Below are positions 17,604-26,851 of a DNA stretch of 64,000 bases, piece by piece. The notes below the pieces were generated by a model. The model was not told where the DNA came from. It did not search any database and saw only the letters and a program-made list of their open reading frames with translations. The DNA lies in the NCBI RefSeq assembly GCF_001708445.1, contig NZ_CP015637.1, positions 1,551,001 through 1,615,000 on the forward strand, read 5' to 3'. Source of the stretch: Pseudomonas fluorescens (lineage in GTDB: Bacteria > Pseudomonadota > Gammaproteobacteria > Pseudomonadales > Pseudomonadaceae). A program made the translations under genes and the position numbers. Numbering within the stretch: position 1 is the stretch's first letter; every line of letters begins with the position of its first letter.

Positions 17604-18509
17604 TCAGAGCCCCTTGTCCCACGAAGGCTCTTCCGGAAACCTCTGCACCAGGAAATCCAGGAGGCTGCGCAACGCCGAGGGCATGTGTTTGCGCGAGGCA
17701 TATACCGCGTAGATGTTCAGGTGTCGCGGTTCGGCCTCGGGCAACAGGCGTACCAGCTCGCCACGGCGGATATGATCGCCAGCCAGGTAGCTGGGCAACA
17801 TCGCCACCCCCGCCCCGGCCAGCGTCACGCGTAACAACGTGCTGGCTTCGTTGGCGGTGATAGTGCCGTGCACCGGCACCGATACATGTTCGCCGTGTTC
17901 TTCGAAATGCCACAGGCTTTTGCCGAAGTACGAGTGGGTCAGGCAGTTGTGCCGGGCCAGGTCCTCGACTTTCTGCGGGGCCGGATGTTCGCGCAGATAC
18001 GCCGGCGTGGCGCACACCACAGAACGGCAGATGGTCAGGCGCCGAGCGATCAGGTTGGGGTCCAGGTCATTGCTGGTGCGAATGGCCAGGTCGATGCGCT
18101 CGTCCACCAGGTTCACCGTGCGGTCGAGCATCTGCAGGTCGACGGTCACCAACGGGTAGCGCTGGACGTACTCGGCGATCGCTTCGGCCAGTTGCGCCTG
18201 GCCGAACGAGGTGCTCACACTCAGGCGCAGCAGGCCCCGGGGCGCGTCATCCGGCTCGCTGACGGCGGCCTGCATGTCGCTGCACAGTTCCAACAGCTGT
18301 CGGCAGCGCGGCAGGGTTTCACTCCCGGCCGCCGTCAGGCTGAGCTTGCGTGTGGTGCGGTGCAGCAAGCGCGCGCCGATCCAGTCTTCGAGTTCGGCCA
18401 GGTAGCGCGACACCACCGGGCGCGACAGGTCCAGATGGTCGGCCGCGGCAGACTGGCTGCCCAAATCCACCACCGTGACAAACACGCGCATTGCTTGAAG
18501 ACGATCCAT
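17604..18509 (-). CDS. LysR-family transcriptional regulator (divergent from the MBL-fold gene)
   Basis: A 301-residue LysR protein. The winged helix at residues 1-60 has the recognition region 'SQSAAADHLDLSRPVVSRYLAELE', and the effector domain runs from about 90 to the end. The 'RPVVSRYLAELE' sequence is typical of the PA-type/DsdC-unrelated group that regulates divergently transcribed oxidoreductases. It faces the MBL-fold protein and NmrA-like oxidoreductase across a 104-bp gap and probably controls them; the inducer is unknown. Confidence 0.88.
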   Translation of the reverse strand: MDRLQAMRVFVTVVDLGSQSAAADHLDLSRPVVSRYLAELEDWIGARLLHRTTRKLSLTAAGSETLPRCRQLLELCSDMQAAVSEPDDAPRGLLRLSVSTSFGQAQLAEAIAEYVQRYPLVTVDLQMLDRTVNLVDERIDLAIRTSNDLDPNLIARRLTICRSVVCATPAYLREHPAPQKVEDLARHNCLTHSYFGKSLWHFEEHGEHVSVPVHGTITANEASTLLRVTLAGAGVAMLPSYLAGDHIRRGELVRLLPEAEPRHLNIYAVYASRKHMPSALRSLLDFLVQRFPEEPSWDKGL

Positions 18510-18613
18510 GATTTGCCCGATTTTAGAAACAAACTATGTCCCAGCATCGCATTTTTTGTTGGGTTTGGTGCAACTAAGCTCTGTGCATCCTTTACCGATG
18601 ACTGGACTGCCCG

Positions 18614-19480
18614 ATGCTCTCGACCCTCAAGCGCTTGACCCTGACCACCGCCGCCCTGGCCTTCGCCGCCCATGCTGCGGCGGCCGACCTGAGCCTCGAC
18701 GTGTACAACCCCGGCGAGGCGGCGATCTTCCCCGTCAGCTCGGTGCTGGTCAGCGGTGCGAAAGACGCGATTCTCGTCGACGCGCAATTCGGCAAGGGCC
18801 AGGCCGAACAACTGGTGCAGAAAATCCGCGCCAGCGGCAAACACCTGACCACCATCTATATCAGCCATGGCGACCCGGACTACTACTTCGGCCTTGACAC
18901 CCTGACCGCCGCGTTCCCCGACGCCCAGGTGGTCGCGCCACAACCGGTGGTCGACCATATCAACGCCACCGTGGCCGGCAAGCTGGCATTCTGGGGCCCG
19001 AAAATGGGCGCCGACAAGCCAGGCAAAACCGTCGTGCCGCAGGTGTTGAAAGGCCATAGCCTGAGCCTTGAAGGGCAGTCACTGCAGGTCATCGGCCTGG
19101 ACGGCCCGCAGCCGGATCGCAGCTTTGTCTGGATTCCGTCGATCAAGGCCGTGGTCGGCGGTGTGGTCGTCGCCGACAACATCCACCTGTGGATGGCGGA
19201 CACCCAAAGCGCACAATCCCACCAGGATTGGCTGGCCACCCTGCAACGCATCGAAGACCTGAAACCGCGCACGGTGATTCCGGGGCACTTCCTGGGTAAC
19301 CCGTCGCTGAAGTCGGTGGCCTTCACCGCCGACTACATCAAGGCCTTCGACGCCGAGACTGCCAAGGCCAAGGATTCCGCCGCGCTGATCGCGGCGATGA
19401 AAAAGCGTTACCCGACCCTCGCCGACGAAAGCTCGCTGGACCTGAGCGCCAAGGTCGCCAAGGGCGAAATGAAGTGGTGA
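18614..19480 (+). CDS. Secreted metallo-beta-lactamase-fold protein with altered metal motif
   Basis: A 288-residue protein with a signal peptide (hydrophobic 9-22, Ala-Ala-Ala cleavage near 24). The fold is that of the metallo-beta-lactamase superfamily: 'AILVDAQF' strand, motif II region, and 'TVIPGHFLGN' near 223-232. However, motif II reads HGDPDY (85-90) where the usual form is HxHxDH, so two of the four ligands are altered. It may bind one metal or none. It is co-directional with the NmrA-like gene, 34 bp apart, and divergent from a LysR gene. The substrate is unknown. Confidence 0.8.
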   Translation: MLSTLKRLTLTTAALAFAAHAAAADLSLDVYNPGEAAIFPVSSVLVSGAKDAILVDAQFGKGQAEQLVQKIRASGKHLTTIYISHGDPDYYFGLDTLTAAFPDAQVVAPQPVVDHINATVAGKLAFWGPKMGADKPGKTVVPQVLKGHSLSLEGQSLQVIGLDGPQPDRSFVWIPSIKAVVGGVVVADNIHLWMADTQSAQSHQDWLATLQRIEDLKPRTVIPGHFLGNPSLKSVAFTADYIKAFDAETAKAKDSAALIAAMKKRYPTLADESSLDLSAKVAKGEMKW

Positions 19481-19514
19481 AGCGTTTCAAACCTTAACCG
19501 TACTGGAGAACGTC

Positions 19515-20129
19515 ATGAGCAAGATCGCAATCATTGGAGCCACCGGCCGCGCCGGTAGCCAACTGCTGGAAGAAGCACTGCGTCGTGGGCACAGCGTCAT
19601 CGCCCTGGCGCGCAACATCGACAAGCTGGCCGTGCGCCCTGGCGTCACAGTCAAACAAGTCGATGCACTGGATGCCGAAGCCTTGCAACAGGCCATCACG
19701 GGCAGCGACGTGGTCATCAGCGCGGCTCACTTCGCCACCCTGCCCGCCAGCGCCGTGATCGAGCCGGTGAAGAAAGCCGGGGTAAAACGCTTGCTGGTGG
19801 TGGGCGGTGCGGGTTCGCTGCTGTTGCCGGGTGGCGGTCGAGTGATCGACAGCGAGGGCTTCCCTGCCGAATACAAAGCCGAAGCCAGTGCCGGTGCGGC
19901 GTTCCTCGACGTGCTGCGCCAGGAAAAAGAGCTGGATTGGACGTTCCTGTCGCCGTCGGCCTTGTTCGATGGCACCGAACGCACCGGTAAATTCCGCCTG
20001 GGCCAGGACGACTTGCTGGTGAGCAGTGAGGGTACAAGCTCAATCAGCTTTGCCGACTACGCCATCGCGATGATTGACGAAGTGGAAACACCGAAGCACT
20101 CGCGCCAGCGCTTTACCGTCGGTTACTGA
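19515..20129 (+). CDS. NAD(P)H-binding oxidoreductase (NmrA/YwnB-like atypical SDR)
   Basis: A 204-residue single Rossmann domain. The dinucleotide motif 'GATGRAG' is at residues 8-14 and 'LLVVGGAGSLL' forms the second strand-turn. There is no YxxxK catalytic pair, as in atypical SDRs such as NmrA and flavin-reductase-like proteins. A good AGGAG-like site precedes the ATG (gagaacgtc spacing), and it follows the MBL-fold gene by 34 bp, so the two form an operon. Predicted cytosolic redox sensor or reductase. Confidence 0.82.
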   Translation: MSKIAIIGATGRAGSQLLEEALRRGHSVIALARNIDKLAVRPGVTVKQVDALDAEALQQAITGSDVVISAAHFATLPASAVIEPVKKAGVKRLLVVGGAGSLLLPGGGRVIDSEGFPAEYKAEASAGAAFLDVLRQEKELDWTFLSPSALFDGTERTGKFRLGQDDLLVSSEGTSSISFADYAIAMIDEVETPKHSRQRFTVGY

Positions 20130-20145
20130 GACAACTCGGTCAAGG

Positions 20146-20177
20146 AATGTGGGAGGGGGCAAGCCCCCTCCCACATT
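20146..20177. repeat. REP hairpin, inverted-loop form (GGGGG-CAAG-CCCCC)
   Basis: A perfect 14-bp stem, but the loop is CAAG instead of CTTG. It is therefore the same element as 898-929 inserted in the opposite orientation. It lies between convergent genes. Confidence 0.9.
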
Positions 20178-20182
20178 GCCCT

Positions 20183-21061
20183 TCAGTGTTCTGGAAATTG
20201 TGCCTGGCTCACCAACCAATCCATCAGCGCCTCGAGCCCGGCCGACGGCACCGTTCCCGGTGGATACACCAGGTAATACCCCTTCCCCGTCGGCACCCGC
20301 AGTTCAAACGGCATCACCAACCGCCCCGCCTTGAGATCCTCGCCCATCAACGCACTGTCGCCCATCGCAACCCCGGAGCCCTGCGAGGCAACATTCATCG
20401 CCAAATCCAACGTCTCGAAATGATGCCCCTGGCTCAAATTGCTCAACCGTGTGTCCGCCGCCTTGAGCCACCTCGCCCAATCGCGCTCATCCCGCGTGGG
20501 GTGCAGCAACACCTGTTGCTGTAAATCCGCCGGGGTGTGCAAACCGGCGAGCAGCGCCGGTGCGCAGACCGGGGTGAGTTGCTCATCGAACAAATGCCGC
20601 GCTTCGGCCGATTGCTCGGCGATGGGCGCGTAGATCACCGCCGCATCGAATCGCTCCCGGCGAAAATCCACGGTGTAAGCCACGGTGGTGGTGAGCTCCA
20701 CCGGCACATCCGGGCGCTCCCGTTGCCATTGCATCAAGCGCGGCAACAGCCAGCGCATCACGCAGGTGGACGCCTTGAGTTGCAGGGTCGCGCGGCGGCT
20801 GCCGATCTGCTCCACCGCATCCCCCAGCAGGCCAAACACCTGTTGCGCGCGCAGCGACCATTCGCGACCTTCGTCGGTCAGGCTCAGGCCGCGTGCCTGG
20901 CGCAGGAACAGCGCATAACCCAGGTGGCTTTCCAGCCCGGCGACCTGTCGGCTCACCGCGCCCTGGGTGATGTGCAGTTGCTCGGCAGCACGGGTGAAAT
21001 TGCAGCACTGTGCAGTGACCCAGAAGGTATGCAACGCGGGCAGCGGCGGGAGGCGTTTCAT
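20183..21061 (-). CDS. LysR-family regulator, GcvA-like (divergent from the TPP decarboxylase)
   Basis: A 292-residue LysR protein. The 'LPPLPALHTFWVTAQCCNFTRAAEQLHITQGAVSRQVAGLE' N-terminal helix-turn-helix is of the GcvA type, and an effector domain follows from about 90. It faces the decarboxylase/aldehyde dehydrogenase pair across 111 bp and is the likely regulator of that pair. The ATG at 21061 aligns with the usual GcvA-type start; the frame continues a further nine codons upstream. Confidence 0.88.
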   Translation of the reverse strand: MKRLPPLPALHTFWVTAQCCNFTRAAEQLHITQGAVSRQVAGLESHLGYALFLRQARGLSLTDEGREWSLRAQQVFGLLGDAVEQIGSRRATLQLKASTCVMRWLLPRLMQWQRERPDVPVELTTTVAYTVDFRRERFDAAVIYAPIAEQSAEARHLFDEQLTPVCAPALLAGLHTPADLQQQVLLHPTRDERDWARWLKAADTRLSNLSQGHHFETLDLAMNVASQGSGVAMGDSALMGEDLKAGRLVMPFELRVPTGKGYYLVYPPGTVPSAGLEALMDWLVSQAQFPEH

Positions 21062-21172
21062 AAGGGCTGAGCCATGACGTGGGGACATGGCTAGTATGAC
21101 TTTTTATCGATTGTTACCGCTACGGGCCAACCGTTCCAATACCGCCTCGAATCCCCGACAAGAGCGACATCA

Positions 21173-22798
21173 ATGGCGACCTGCGGCGAAGTATTGGTCC
21201 ACCTCCTGGAACGCTACGGCGTAGAACAGGTGTTTGGTATCCCCGGCGTACATACCGTGGAGCTGTACCGCGGCCTGGCCCGCTCCAGCATCCGCCACGT
21301 GACCCCGCGTCATGAGCAAGGTGCCGGCTTTATGGCCGACGGTTATGCGCGCACCCGCGGCAAGCCGGGAGTGTGTTTCATCATCACCGGCCCCGGCATG
21401 ACCAATATCACCACGGCCATGGGCCAGGCCTATGCCGACTCGATCCCGATGCTGGTGATTTCCAGCGTGCAATCGCGCAGCCAATTGGGCGGCGGGCGCG
21501 GCAAACTGCATGAACTGCCGAACCAGGGCGCAATGATGGCCGGCGTGGCGGCGTTCTCCCATACCCTGATGTCGGCGGCAGAATTGCCCGCGGTACTGGC
21601 GCGCGCGTTTGCACTGTTCCAGGCCGCTCGGCCGCGCCCGGTGCATATCGAAATTCCGTTGGATGTGTTGGTGGAAAACGCCGATGCGCTGCTGGGCACC
21701 GCGCCAGTCAGCATCGCGCGTGCCGGTGCGGCGCCGGCGGCGATCCGGCAGATGAGCCAGTTGCTCGCCGCCGCCCAACGCCCGTTGATCCTGGCCGGTG
21801 GTGGCGCCATCGATGCCGCCCCGGCATTGACCCGCCTGGCCGAAACCCTCGGCGCACCGGTCGCCCTGACGATCAACGCCAAGGGCATGCTGCCCGGCGC
21901 CCACCCGTTGTTGATCGGTTCCACGCAAAGCCTGGTGGCCACCCGCGCCCTGGTTGCCGAAGCCGATGTTGTGCTGGCCATCGGCACGGAGCTGGCGGAG
22001 ACCGACTATGACGTCACCTTCGCCGGCGGCTTCGAGATCCCCGGCGCATTGCTGCGCATCGATATCGACCCCGACCAGACCGTGCGCAACTACCCGCCCC
22101 AGGTGGCCCTGGTGGCCGACGCACACATCGCCGCCGACGCCTTGCTGGCCGAACTCAACCGCCAACCCCTGCCGCATCGCCGCAACGACTGGGGCGCTCA
22201 ACGCGTGACGCGGCTGTGGGCCGACCTGACGCCGACCTGGGACGCCGCCACCCGCGCGCAAAGCGTGTTTCTCAACACGGTCCTGCAAGCGCTGCCCGGC
22301 GCGGTGATCGTGGGTGACTCCACCCAACCGGTGTACAGCGGCAACCTGACCCTGAACCCCGACCACCCACGCCGCTGGTTCAATTCGTCCACCGGCTACG
22401 GCACCTTGGGCTACGCCCTCCCCGCCGCCATCGGCGCCTGGCTGGGGCGTGGCGATGGGCAGCCGGTGGTGTGCCTGATCGGCGACGGCGGGCTGCAATT
22501 CAGCCTGTCGGAACTGGCCAGCGCGGTGGAAGCGCGCACGCCGATTATCGTGCTGCTGTGGAATAACCAGGGCTATGAAGAAATCAAGAAATACATGCTC
22601 AACCGTGACATCGAGCCGGTCGGCGTAGACATCTACACCCCGGACTTCGTCGCCGTGGCCAAGGGGCTGGGCTGTGCCGCCGAACGCATCCAAGGCCCCG
22701 CCTCGCTGCGCATGGCCTTGCGCGCCGCGGCTGATCGCGAGGGGCCGACACTGATTGAAATCGACCAAGGGCTGTGGATGAACGAGGTGGCGGTATGA
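21173..22798 (+). CDS. TPP-dependent 2-oxo-acid decarboxylase, AruI (5-guanidino-2-oxopentanoate decarboxylase)-like
   Basis: A 541-residue thiamine-diphosphate enzyme with the three standard domains. The PYR domain carries the cofactor-activating Glu48 in 'TPRHEQGAGFMADGYAR'. A central domain follows, then the PP domain with 'GDGGLQFSLSEL' and the Asn-Asn that end the ThDP motif ('LLWNNQG'). The N-terminal signature 'VFGIPGVHTVELYRGL' matches, from memory, the 2-ketoarginine decarboxylase AruI of the arginine transaminase pathway. It makes an aldehyde for the next gene, with which it overlaps by ATGA. An acetolactate-synthase-like role is less likely since no small subunit is present. Confidence 0.78.
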   Translation: MATCGEVLVHLLERYGVEQVFGIPGVHTVELYRGLARSSIRHVTPRHEQGAGFMADGYARTRGKPGVCFIITGPGMTNITTAMGQAYADSIPMLVISSVQSRSQLGGGRGKLHELPNQGAMMAGVAAFSHTLMSAAELPAVLARAFALFQAARPRPVHIEIPLDVLVENADALLGTAPVSIARAGAAPAAIRQMSQLLAAAQRPLILAGGGAIDAAPALTRLAETLGAPVALTINAKGMLPGAHPLLIGSTQSLVATRALVAEADVVLAIGTELAETDYDVTFAGGFEIPGALLRIDIDPDQTVRNYPPQVALVADAHIAADALLAELNRQPLPHRRNDWGAQRVTRLWADLTPTWDAATRAQSVFLNTVLQALPGAVIVGDSTQPVYSGNLTLNPDHPRRWFNSSTGYGTLGYALPAAIGAWLGRGDGQPVVCLIGDGGLQFSLSELASAVEARTPIIVLLWNNQGYEEIKKYMLNRDIEPVGVDIYTPDFVAVAKGLGCAAERIQGPASLRMALRAAADREGPTLIEIDQGLWMNEVAV

Positions 22799-24237
22799 GT
22801 GCGGTATTGAACGGTGTGTATATCGATGGGGCGTGGCGCGCGGGCCATGAGGTGCTGGAGGTGATCAACCCGGCCACCGAGGCCTGCCTGGCGCAGGTCA
22901 GCGTGGGTGACGCGCGCGCCGTGACCCAGGCGGTCGACGCCGCCAGCGCGGCGTTTATCGACTGGGCGAAAACCACCGGGCGCGAGCGCGGCGCCCTGTT
23001 GCGCAAGGTCGCCCAGGGTGTCAGCGAGCAACGTGAACCCCTGATGCAGTTGCAGTCGAGCAACAACGGCAAGCCCCTGTTTGAAGCGGGGATCGATGTG
23101 GACGACGTGATCGCCACCTTCGAGTATTACGCCACTGTCGCCGAAGGGATGGATGCCGCGCAGGACTGTCCGGTGGCGTTGCCCAGCGATGCCTTCAGCG
23201 CCCGCCTGCGCCGCGAACCGTGCGGCGTGGTGGGGCTGATCGTGCCGTGGAATTTCCCGATGGTCACCACCGCCTGGAAACTCGCACCAGCCCTCGCCGC
23301 CGGCTGCTGCGTGGTGCTCAAGCCGTCGGAAGTCACCCCCTTGGCGGAGTTGCAACTGGCGCGAATCATTGCCGCCGCCGGCTTCCCTGCGGGTGTGTTC
23401 AACCTGGTCTGCGGCACCGGTTTGGCCGTGGGCGCGCCGCTGGCAGCAGACCGTCGCGTGGCCAAGATTTCCTTCACCGGCAGCAACGCCGTGGGCGTGC
23501 AGGTGATGCAACGCGCCGCCGAAACCATCAAGGGTGTGAGCCTGGAGTTGGGCGGTAAGTCCTCATTGCTGGTGCTGGCGGATGCCGACCTCGACCTGGC
23601 GGTGGAACTGGCCTGTGGCGGTGGTTTTTTCAACGCAGGGCAGATGTGTTCGGCCACCAGTCGCGTGCTGGTGGCGGACAGCCTGGCGGATGAATTCCTG
23701 CAACGTTTGCAGGCTCGGGCTGACAGCATTCGCGTGGCCGACCCGTTTGCCGAGGACGTGGAAATGGGCGCGCTGATCAACCGTGCGCAGTATCAGCGGG
23801 TGCTGGGGCATATCCAGCGCGGCGTTGAGGCTGGCGCGCGCTTGTTGTGTGGCGGTGAACGCCCGGCGAATCTGGCGAAGGGCTACTTCATTCGCCCGAC
23901 GGTGTTTACCGACGTGCCATTGGACAGTGCGTTGTGGAACGAAGAAATCTTCGGCCCGGTGCTGTGTGTACGACCTTTTGCCACTGAGCAAGAGGCCATT
24001 GCCCTGGCCAACGACAGCGAGTTCGGCCTGGTGGCCAGCGTGGTCAGCCGTAGCGTCGAGACCACCGAGCGCGTGGCGAATGCCTTGCAGGCCGGGATGG
24101 TGTGGATCAACGCCCCGCAGGTGATCTTCCCGCAAACCGCGTGGGGTGGTTACAAGCAGAGCAGTATCGGCCGTGAGCTGGGCCCGTGGGGGCTGGCGAC
24201 GTTTCAGGAGATCAAGCATGTGATTCGGTCTCACTGA
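22795..24237 (+). CDS. NAD(P)-dependent aldehyde dehydrogenase
   Basis: A 480-residue aldehyde dehydrogenase. 'PWNFP' at 151-155 carries the oxyanion-hole Asn, 'ELGGKS' at 251-256 the general-base Glu, and Cys285 in 'GQMCS' is the nucleophile. The best family match is the betaine/4-aminobutyraldehyde type. Overlap of its ATG with the stop of the decarboxylase (ATGA) shows translational coupling. The likely reaction is oxidation of the aldehyde made upstream, for example 4-guanidinobutyraldehyde to 4-guanidinobutyrate. Substrate specificity is inferred from context only. Confidence 0.85.
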   Translation: MSAVLNGVYIDGAWRAGHEVLEVINPATEACLAQVSVGDARAVTQAVDAASAAFIDWAKTTGRERGALLRKVAQGVSEQREPLMQLQSSNNGKPLFEAGIDVDDVIATFEYYATVAEGMDAAQDCPVALPSDAFSARLRREPCGVVGLIVPWNFPMVTTAWKLAPALAAGCCVVLKPSEVTPLAELQLARIIAAAGFPAGVFNLVCGTGLAVGAPLAADRRVAKISFTGSNAVGVQVMQRAAETIKGVSLELGGKSSLLVLADADLDLAVELACGGGFFNAGQMCSATSRVLVADSLADEFLQRLQARADSIRVADPFAEDVEMGALINRAQYQRVLGHIQRGVEAGARLLCGGERPANLAKGYFIRPTVFTDVPLDSALWNEEIFGPVLCVRPFATEQEAIALANDSEFGLVASVVSRSVETTERVANALQAGMVWINAPQVIFPQTAWGGYKQSSIGRELGPWGLATFQEIKHVIRSH

Positions 24238-24590
24238 CGGCGCAGAGCAAACGGCAGCCCCTGTGGCGAGCGGGCTGTTGTGGCAAGCGAGCTTATTGTG
24301 GCGAGCGGGCTTGCCCCGCGTTGGGCTGCGCAGCAGCCCCAATACAGCAGAATGCGGTGTATCAGACGTTGCAGGGGCGGCTGGTTTTGGGGCTGCTGCG
24401 CAGCCCAACGCGGGGCAAGCCCGCTCGCCACAGGGGTTGCAGCGCTATGTCAAACAGGTAGTGGGCCTCTCACATTTTGATTGGCGGTGTGTCCGTTAAC
24501 TGCAATTTTTAGATAGCCCCAGCGACTTTCTCATTTGCCCCCCTCCCCCATGCGTGGCCTGATTCGCCCTTGTTCCCACAAGGCAGGCCC
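24238..24590. other. Intergenic stretch with REPIN copy 3 and the MFS leader
   Basis: This 353-base gap holds the REPIN at 24297-24432 with two extra REP heads before it ('gtggcgagcgggctgttg', 'gtggcaagcgagcttatt'). The remaining 150 bases upstream of the MFS gene contain an AT-rich tract near 24500-24535 that may hold its promoter. Confidence 0.6.
24297..24432. repeat. REPIN, GAGCGGGCTTGCCCCG type, copy 3
   Basis: Inverted arms of about 44 bases and a loop matching copy 2 almost base for base ('cagcagaatgcggtgtatca'). It has the same orientation as copy 2 and the opposite orientation to copy 1. Confidence 0.92.
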
Positions 24591-25778
24591 ATGGAAAACG
24601 TTCAGGCAAAACCCACCACCGCCGTTTGGCTGATGATCAGCGTGGTACTCGTCGCCCTTAACCTGCGCCCATCGATGGCCGCCGTGGGGCCGTTGTTGTC
24701 GTCGATTCGCGGCGAGGTGCCGTTGAGCTTCAGCAGTGCGGCGTTGCTGACCATGTTGCCGGTCATGGCCATGGGCCTGGCGATGTTTTTCGGCATGGGC
24801 CTGGCCAAGCGTTTTGGCGAGCATCGCAGCATTGTGCTGTCGCTGCTGGTGATTGGGTTGGCGACGGTGTCGCGGCTGTTCCTGGATTCGGCGCTCGAAC
24901 TGATCGTCAGCGCCATCGCTGCCGGCGTGGGTATCGCGATGATCCAGGCGTTGATGCCGGCGCTGATCAAGTCGCGGTTCAGTGACAACGTTTCGCTGTT
25001 CATGGGCCTGTACGTCACCGCCATCATGGGCGGCGCGGCGCTGGCGGCGTCGTTCTCGCCGTTCGTGCAGGTACACACCGGCAGCTGGCGTATCGGCCTG
25101 GCCATCTGGGCGCTGCTCGCGCTGGTGGCCGTGGTGTTCTGGTGTGGGCAGCGCTCGGGCCTGGCGCCGTTGCCCCAGGCCAGCGGCGGCCCGCAGGAAT
25201 CATTTTTCGGCAATGGTCGCGCCTGGTTGCTGGCGGTCTTTTTTGGCCTGGGCACCGCGTCCTACACCTGCGTGCTGGCGTGGTTGGCGCCGTACTACGT
25301 GGAGCAAGGCTGGAGTGAACAGCACGCCGGGTTGCTGCTGGGGTTCCTGACCGCCATGGAGGTGGTGTCCGGCCTGGTCACCCCGGCCATCGCCAACCGT
25401 CGCCAGGACAAACGCGGGGTGGTGGCCGTGTTGCTGGTGCTGATCATCCTCGGTTTCTGCGGCTTGATCATCAGCCCGCAACACCTCAGCCTGCTGTGGC
25501 CGTGCCTGCTGGGCCTGGGCATTGGCGGGCTGTTCCCGATGAGCCTGATCCTGTCGTTGGACCACCTCGACAACCCCCGCCGCGCCGGCGGCCTCACCGC
25601 GTTTGTGCAAGGCATTGGCTACCTGATCGCCGGCCTGTCCCCCCTGATCGCCGGAATGATCCGCGATCAACTGGGCAGCTTCGAATGGGCCTGGTGGTCG
25701 CTGACGGCAGTGATCGTGGTGATGCTGCTGATCGTCACGCGCTTCAACCCCAAGCAGTACGCACAACATATTCGCTGA
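24591..25778 (+). CDS. MFS transporter, CynX/NimT (cyanate permease-like) family
   Basis: A 395-residue, 12-helix transporter. 'VALNLRPSMAAVGPLLSSIRGEVPLS' after helix 1 is the family signature of CynX/NimT/YeaN proteins. A cytoplasmic loop follows helix 6 (about 180-205). It is predicted to move a small molecule across the inner membrane; cyanate, 2-nitroimidazole and similar substrates are known in the family, but nothing here fixes it. The ATG at 24591 has AAGGCAGG upstream. It is transcribed alone, followed by a LysR gene in the same direction. Confidence 0.85.
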   Translation: MENVQAKPTTAVWLMISVVLVALNLRPSMAAVGPLLSSIRGEVPLSFSSAALLTMLPVMAMGLAMFFGMGLAKRFGEHRSIVLSLLVIGLATVSRLFLDSALELIVSAIAAGVGIAMIQALMPALIKSRFSDNVSLFMGLYVTAIMGGAALAASFSPFVQVHTGSWRIGLAIWALLALVAVVFWCGQRSGLAPLPQASGGPQESFFGNGRAWLLAVFFGLGTASYTCVLAWLAPYYVEQGWSEQHAGLLLGFLTAMEVVSGLVTPAIANRRQDKRGVVAVLLVLIILGFCGLIISPQHLSLLWPCLLGLGIGGLFPMSLILSLDHLDNPRRAGGLTAFVQGIGYLIAGLSPLIAGMIRDQLGSFEWAWWSLTAVIVVMLLIVTRFNPKQYAQHIR

Positions 25779-25906
25779 GGTCGTGTTGCAAACAGTATTT
25801 GTCCCACACGAAATATAGAAACGACCTACAGAGCTTTCTATTGGTACGTCCGTTCCGTTAAGCTTTTGCCCTCGTCGCGCGCTGCCACAGTGCCAAGGCT
25901 TACCGG

Positions 25907-26851
25907 ATGGAATGGATGCTAAACAGTAACTTGCTCAGAAAGCTTGATATGCAGGACTTGATGGTGTTTATCGCCGTCTACGACCAGAGCAGCGTTACCG
26001 AGGTGTCAGAAACGCTGTTCGTCAGCCAGTCCACCGTGAGCTACAGCTTGAAAAAGCTGCGCACCAGCTTCGAAGACGAGCTGTTTATCAACACGCGGGC
26101 GGGCATGCGTCCGACGTACAAGGCCACCACCATGTACGGCCATGTGCAGAAGATCCTCGAGAGCATCAACCTGTGCCACGCCGGTGGCCAGGCCTTCGAC
26201 CCGACGCAGAAGGCGGTGACCTTCAATGTCTGTGCCCCGGAATATTTCGAACAACTGATCCTGCCGCGCCTGTTGAAAAACTTCGACCAGGCCGACCTGC
26301 CGGTGATCGTCAATGTGCAGAAGCTGGAAGCCGATATCCCCGCCGATGACCTGCGCGAAGGCCGCCTCGACCTGGTGATCTGCTTCGGCCCGCACTTTCA
26401 TCGCGCCCACAAGGACTTCAAGACCCAGATGCTGCTGGAGGACGACCTGGTGTGCGTTTTCGACAAATGCGCGGCGCCCCGGGAGTCGACGTTCAGCCTG
26501 CAATCCTTCGTCGAACGACGCCATGTGTTCCCCACGCCGTGGACCTCCGACACCAACATGATCGACGGCTGGCTGGCGCGCCAGGCCCACAAGCGCCAGG
26601 TGATCGCCCGGGCCAACAGCTACAGCGCCGCCTTGAAGATGATCACCGGCACCGACTTTATCGTCACCCTGCCGCGCCGCGTGCAGAAGCTGCTGGCACA
26701 GCCGGAGGTGTTCGGCCATTGCGAGGCGCCCAACGGGTTGCCGGGGTTCACCCTGGATATGCAATGGAATGAAAGCAGTGGGCAGGACAGCGCCAATACC
26801 TGGTTCAGGGAACAGGTGGTGAAGGTGTGCGCGGACCAGGGATTACTCTAA
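25907..26851 (+). CDS. LysR-family regulator, NodD/LeuO-like
   Basis: A 314-residue LysR protein. The helix-turn-helix at about 15-70 is recognisable in 'SSVTEVSETLFVSQSTVSYSLKKLR', and the 'FINTRAGMRPTYKA' wing follows. The effector domain runs from about 100. The first 14 residues precede the usual LysR start ('LRKLDMQDLMVF'), so a start at Met15 is also possible. It lies 128 bp after the CynX-like gene in the same direction. Its target is unknown; local autoregulation is usual. Confidence 0.85.
   Translation: MEWMLNSNLLRKLDMQDLMVFIAVYDQSSVTEVSETLFVSQSTVSYSLKKLRTSFEDELFINTRAGMRPTYKATTMYGHVQKILESINLCHAGGQAFDPTQKAVTFNVCAPEYFEQLILPRLLKNFDQADLPVIVNVQKLEADIPADDLREGRLDLVICFGPHFHRAHKDFKTQMLLEDDLVCVFDKCAAPRESTFSLQSFVERRHVFPTPWTSDTNMIDGWLARQAHKRQVIARANSYSAALKMITGTDFIVTLPRRVQKLLAQPEVFGHCEAPNGLPGFTLDMQWNESSGQDSANTWFREQVVKVCADQGLL

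Noticed and set aside
21170..22768. A 532-residue minus-strand open frame opposite the TPP decarboxylase
   Set aside because: It mirrors the real gene in an antisense frame common in high-GC DNA; the Gly/His/Arg/Gln-rich composition matches no family, while the plus strand has all TPP motifs.
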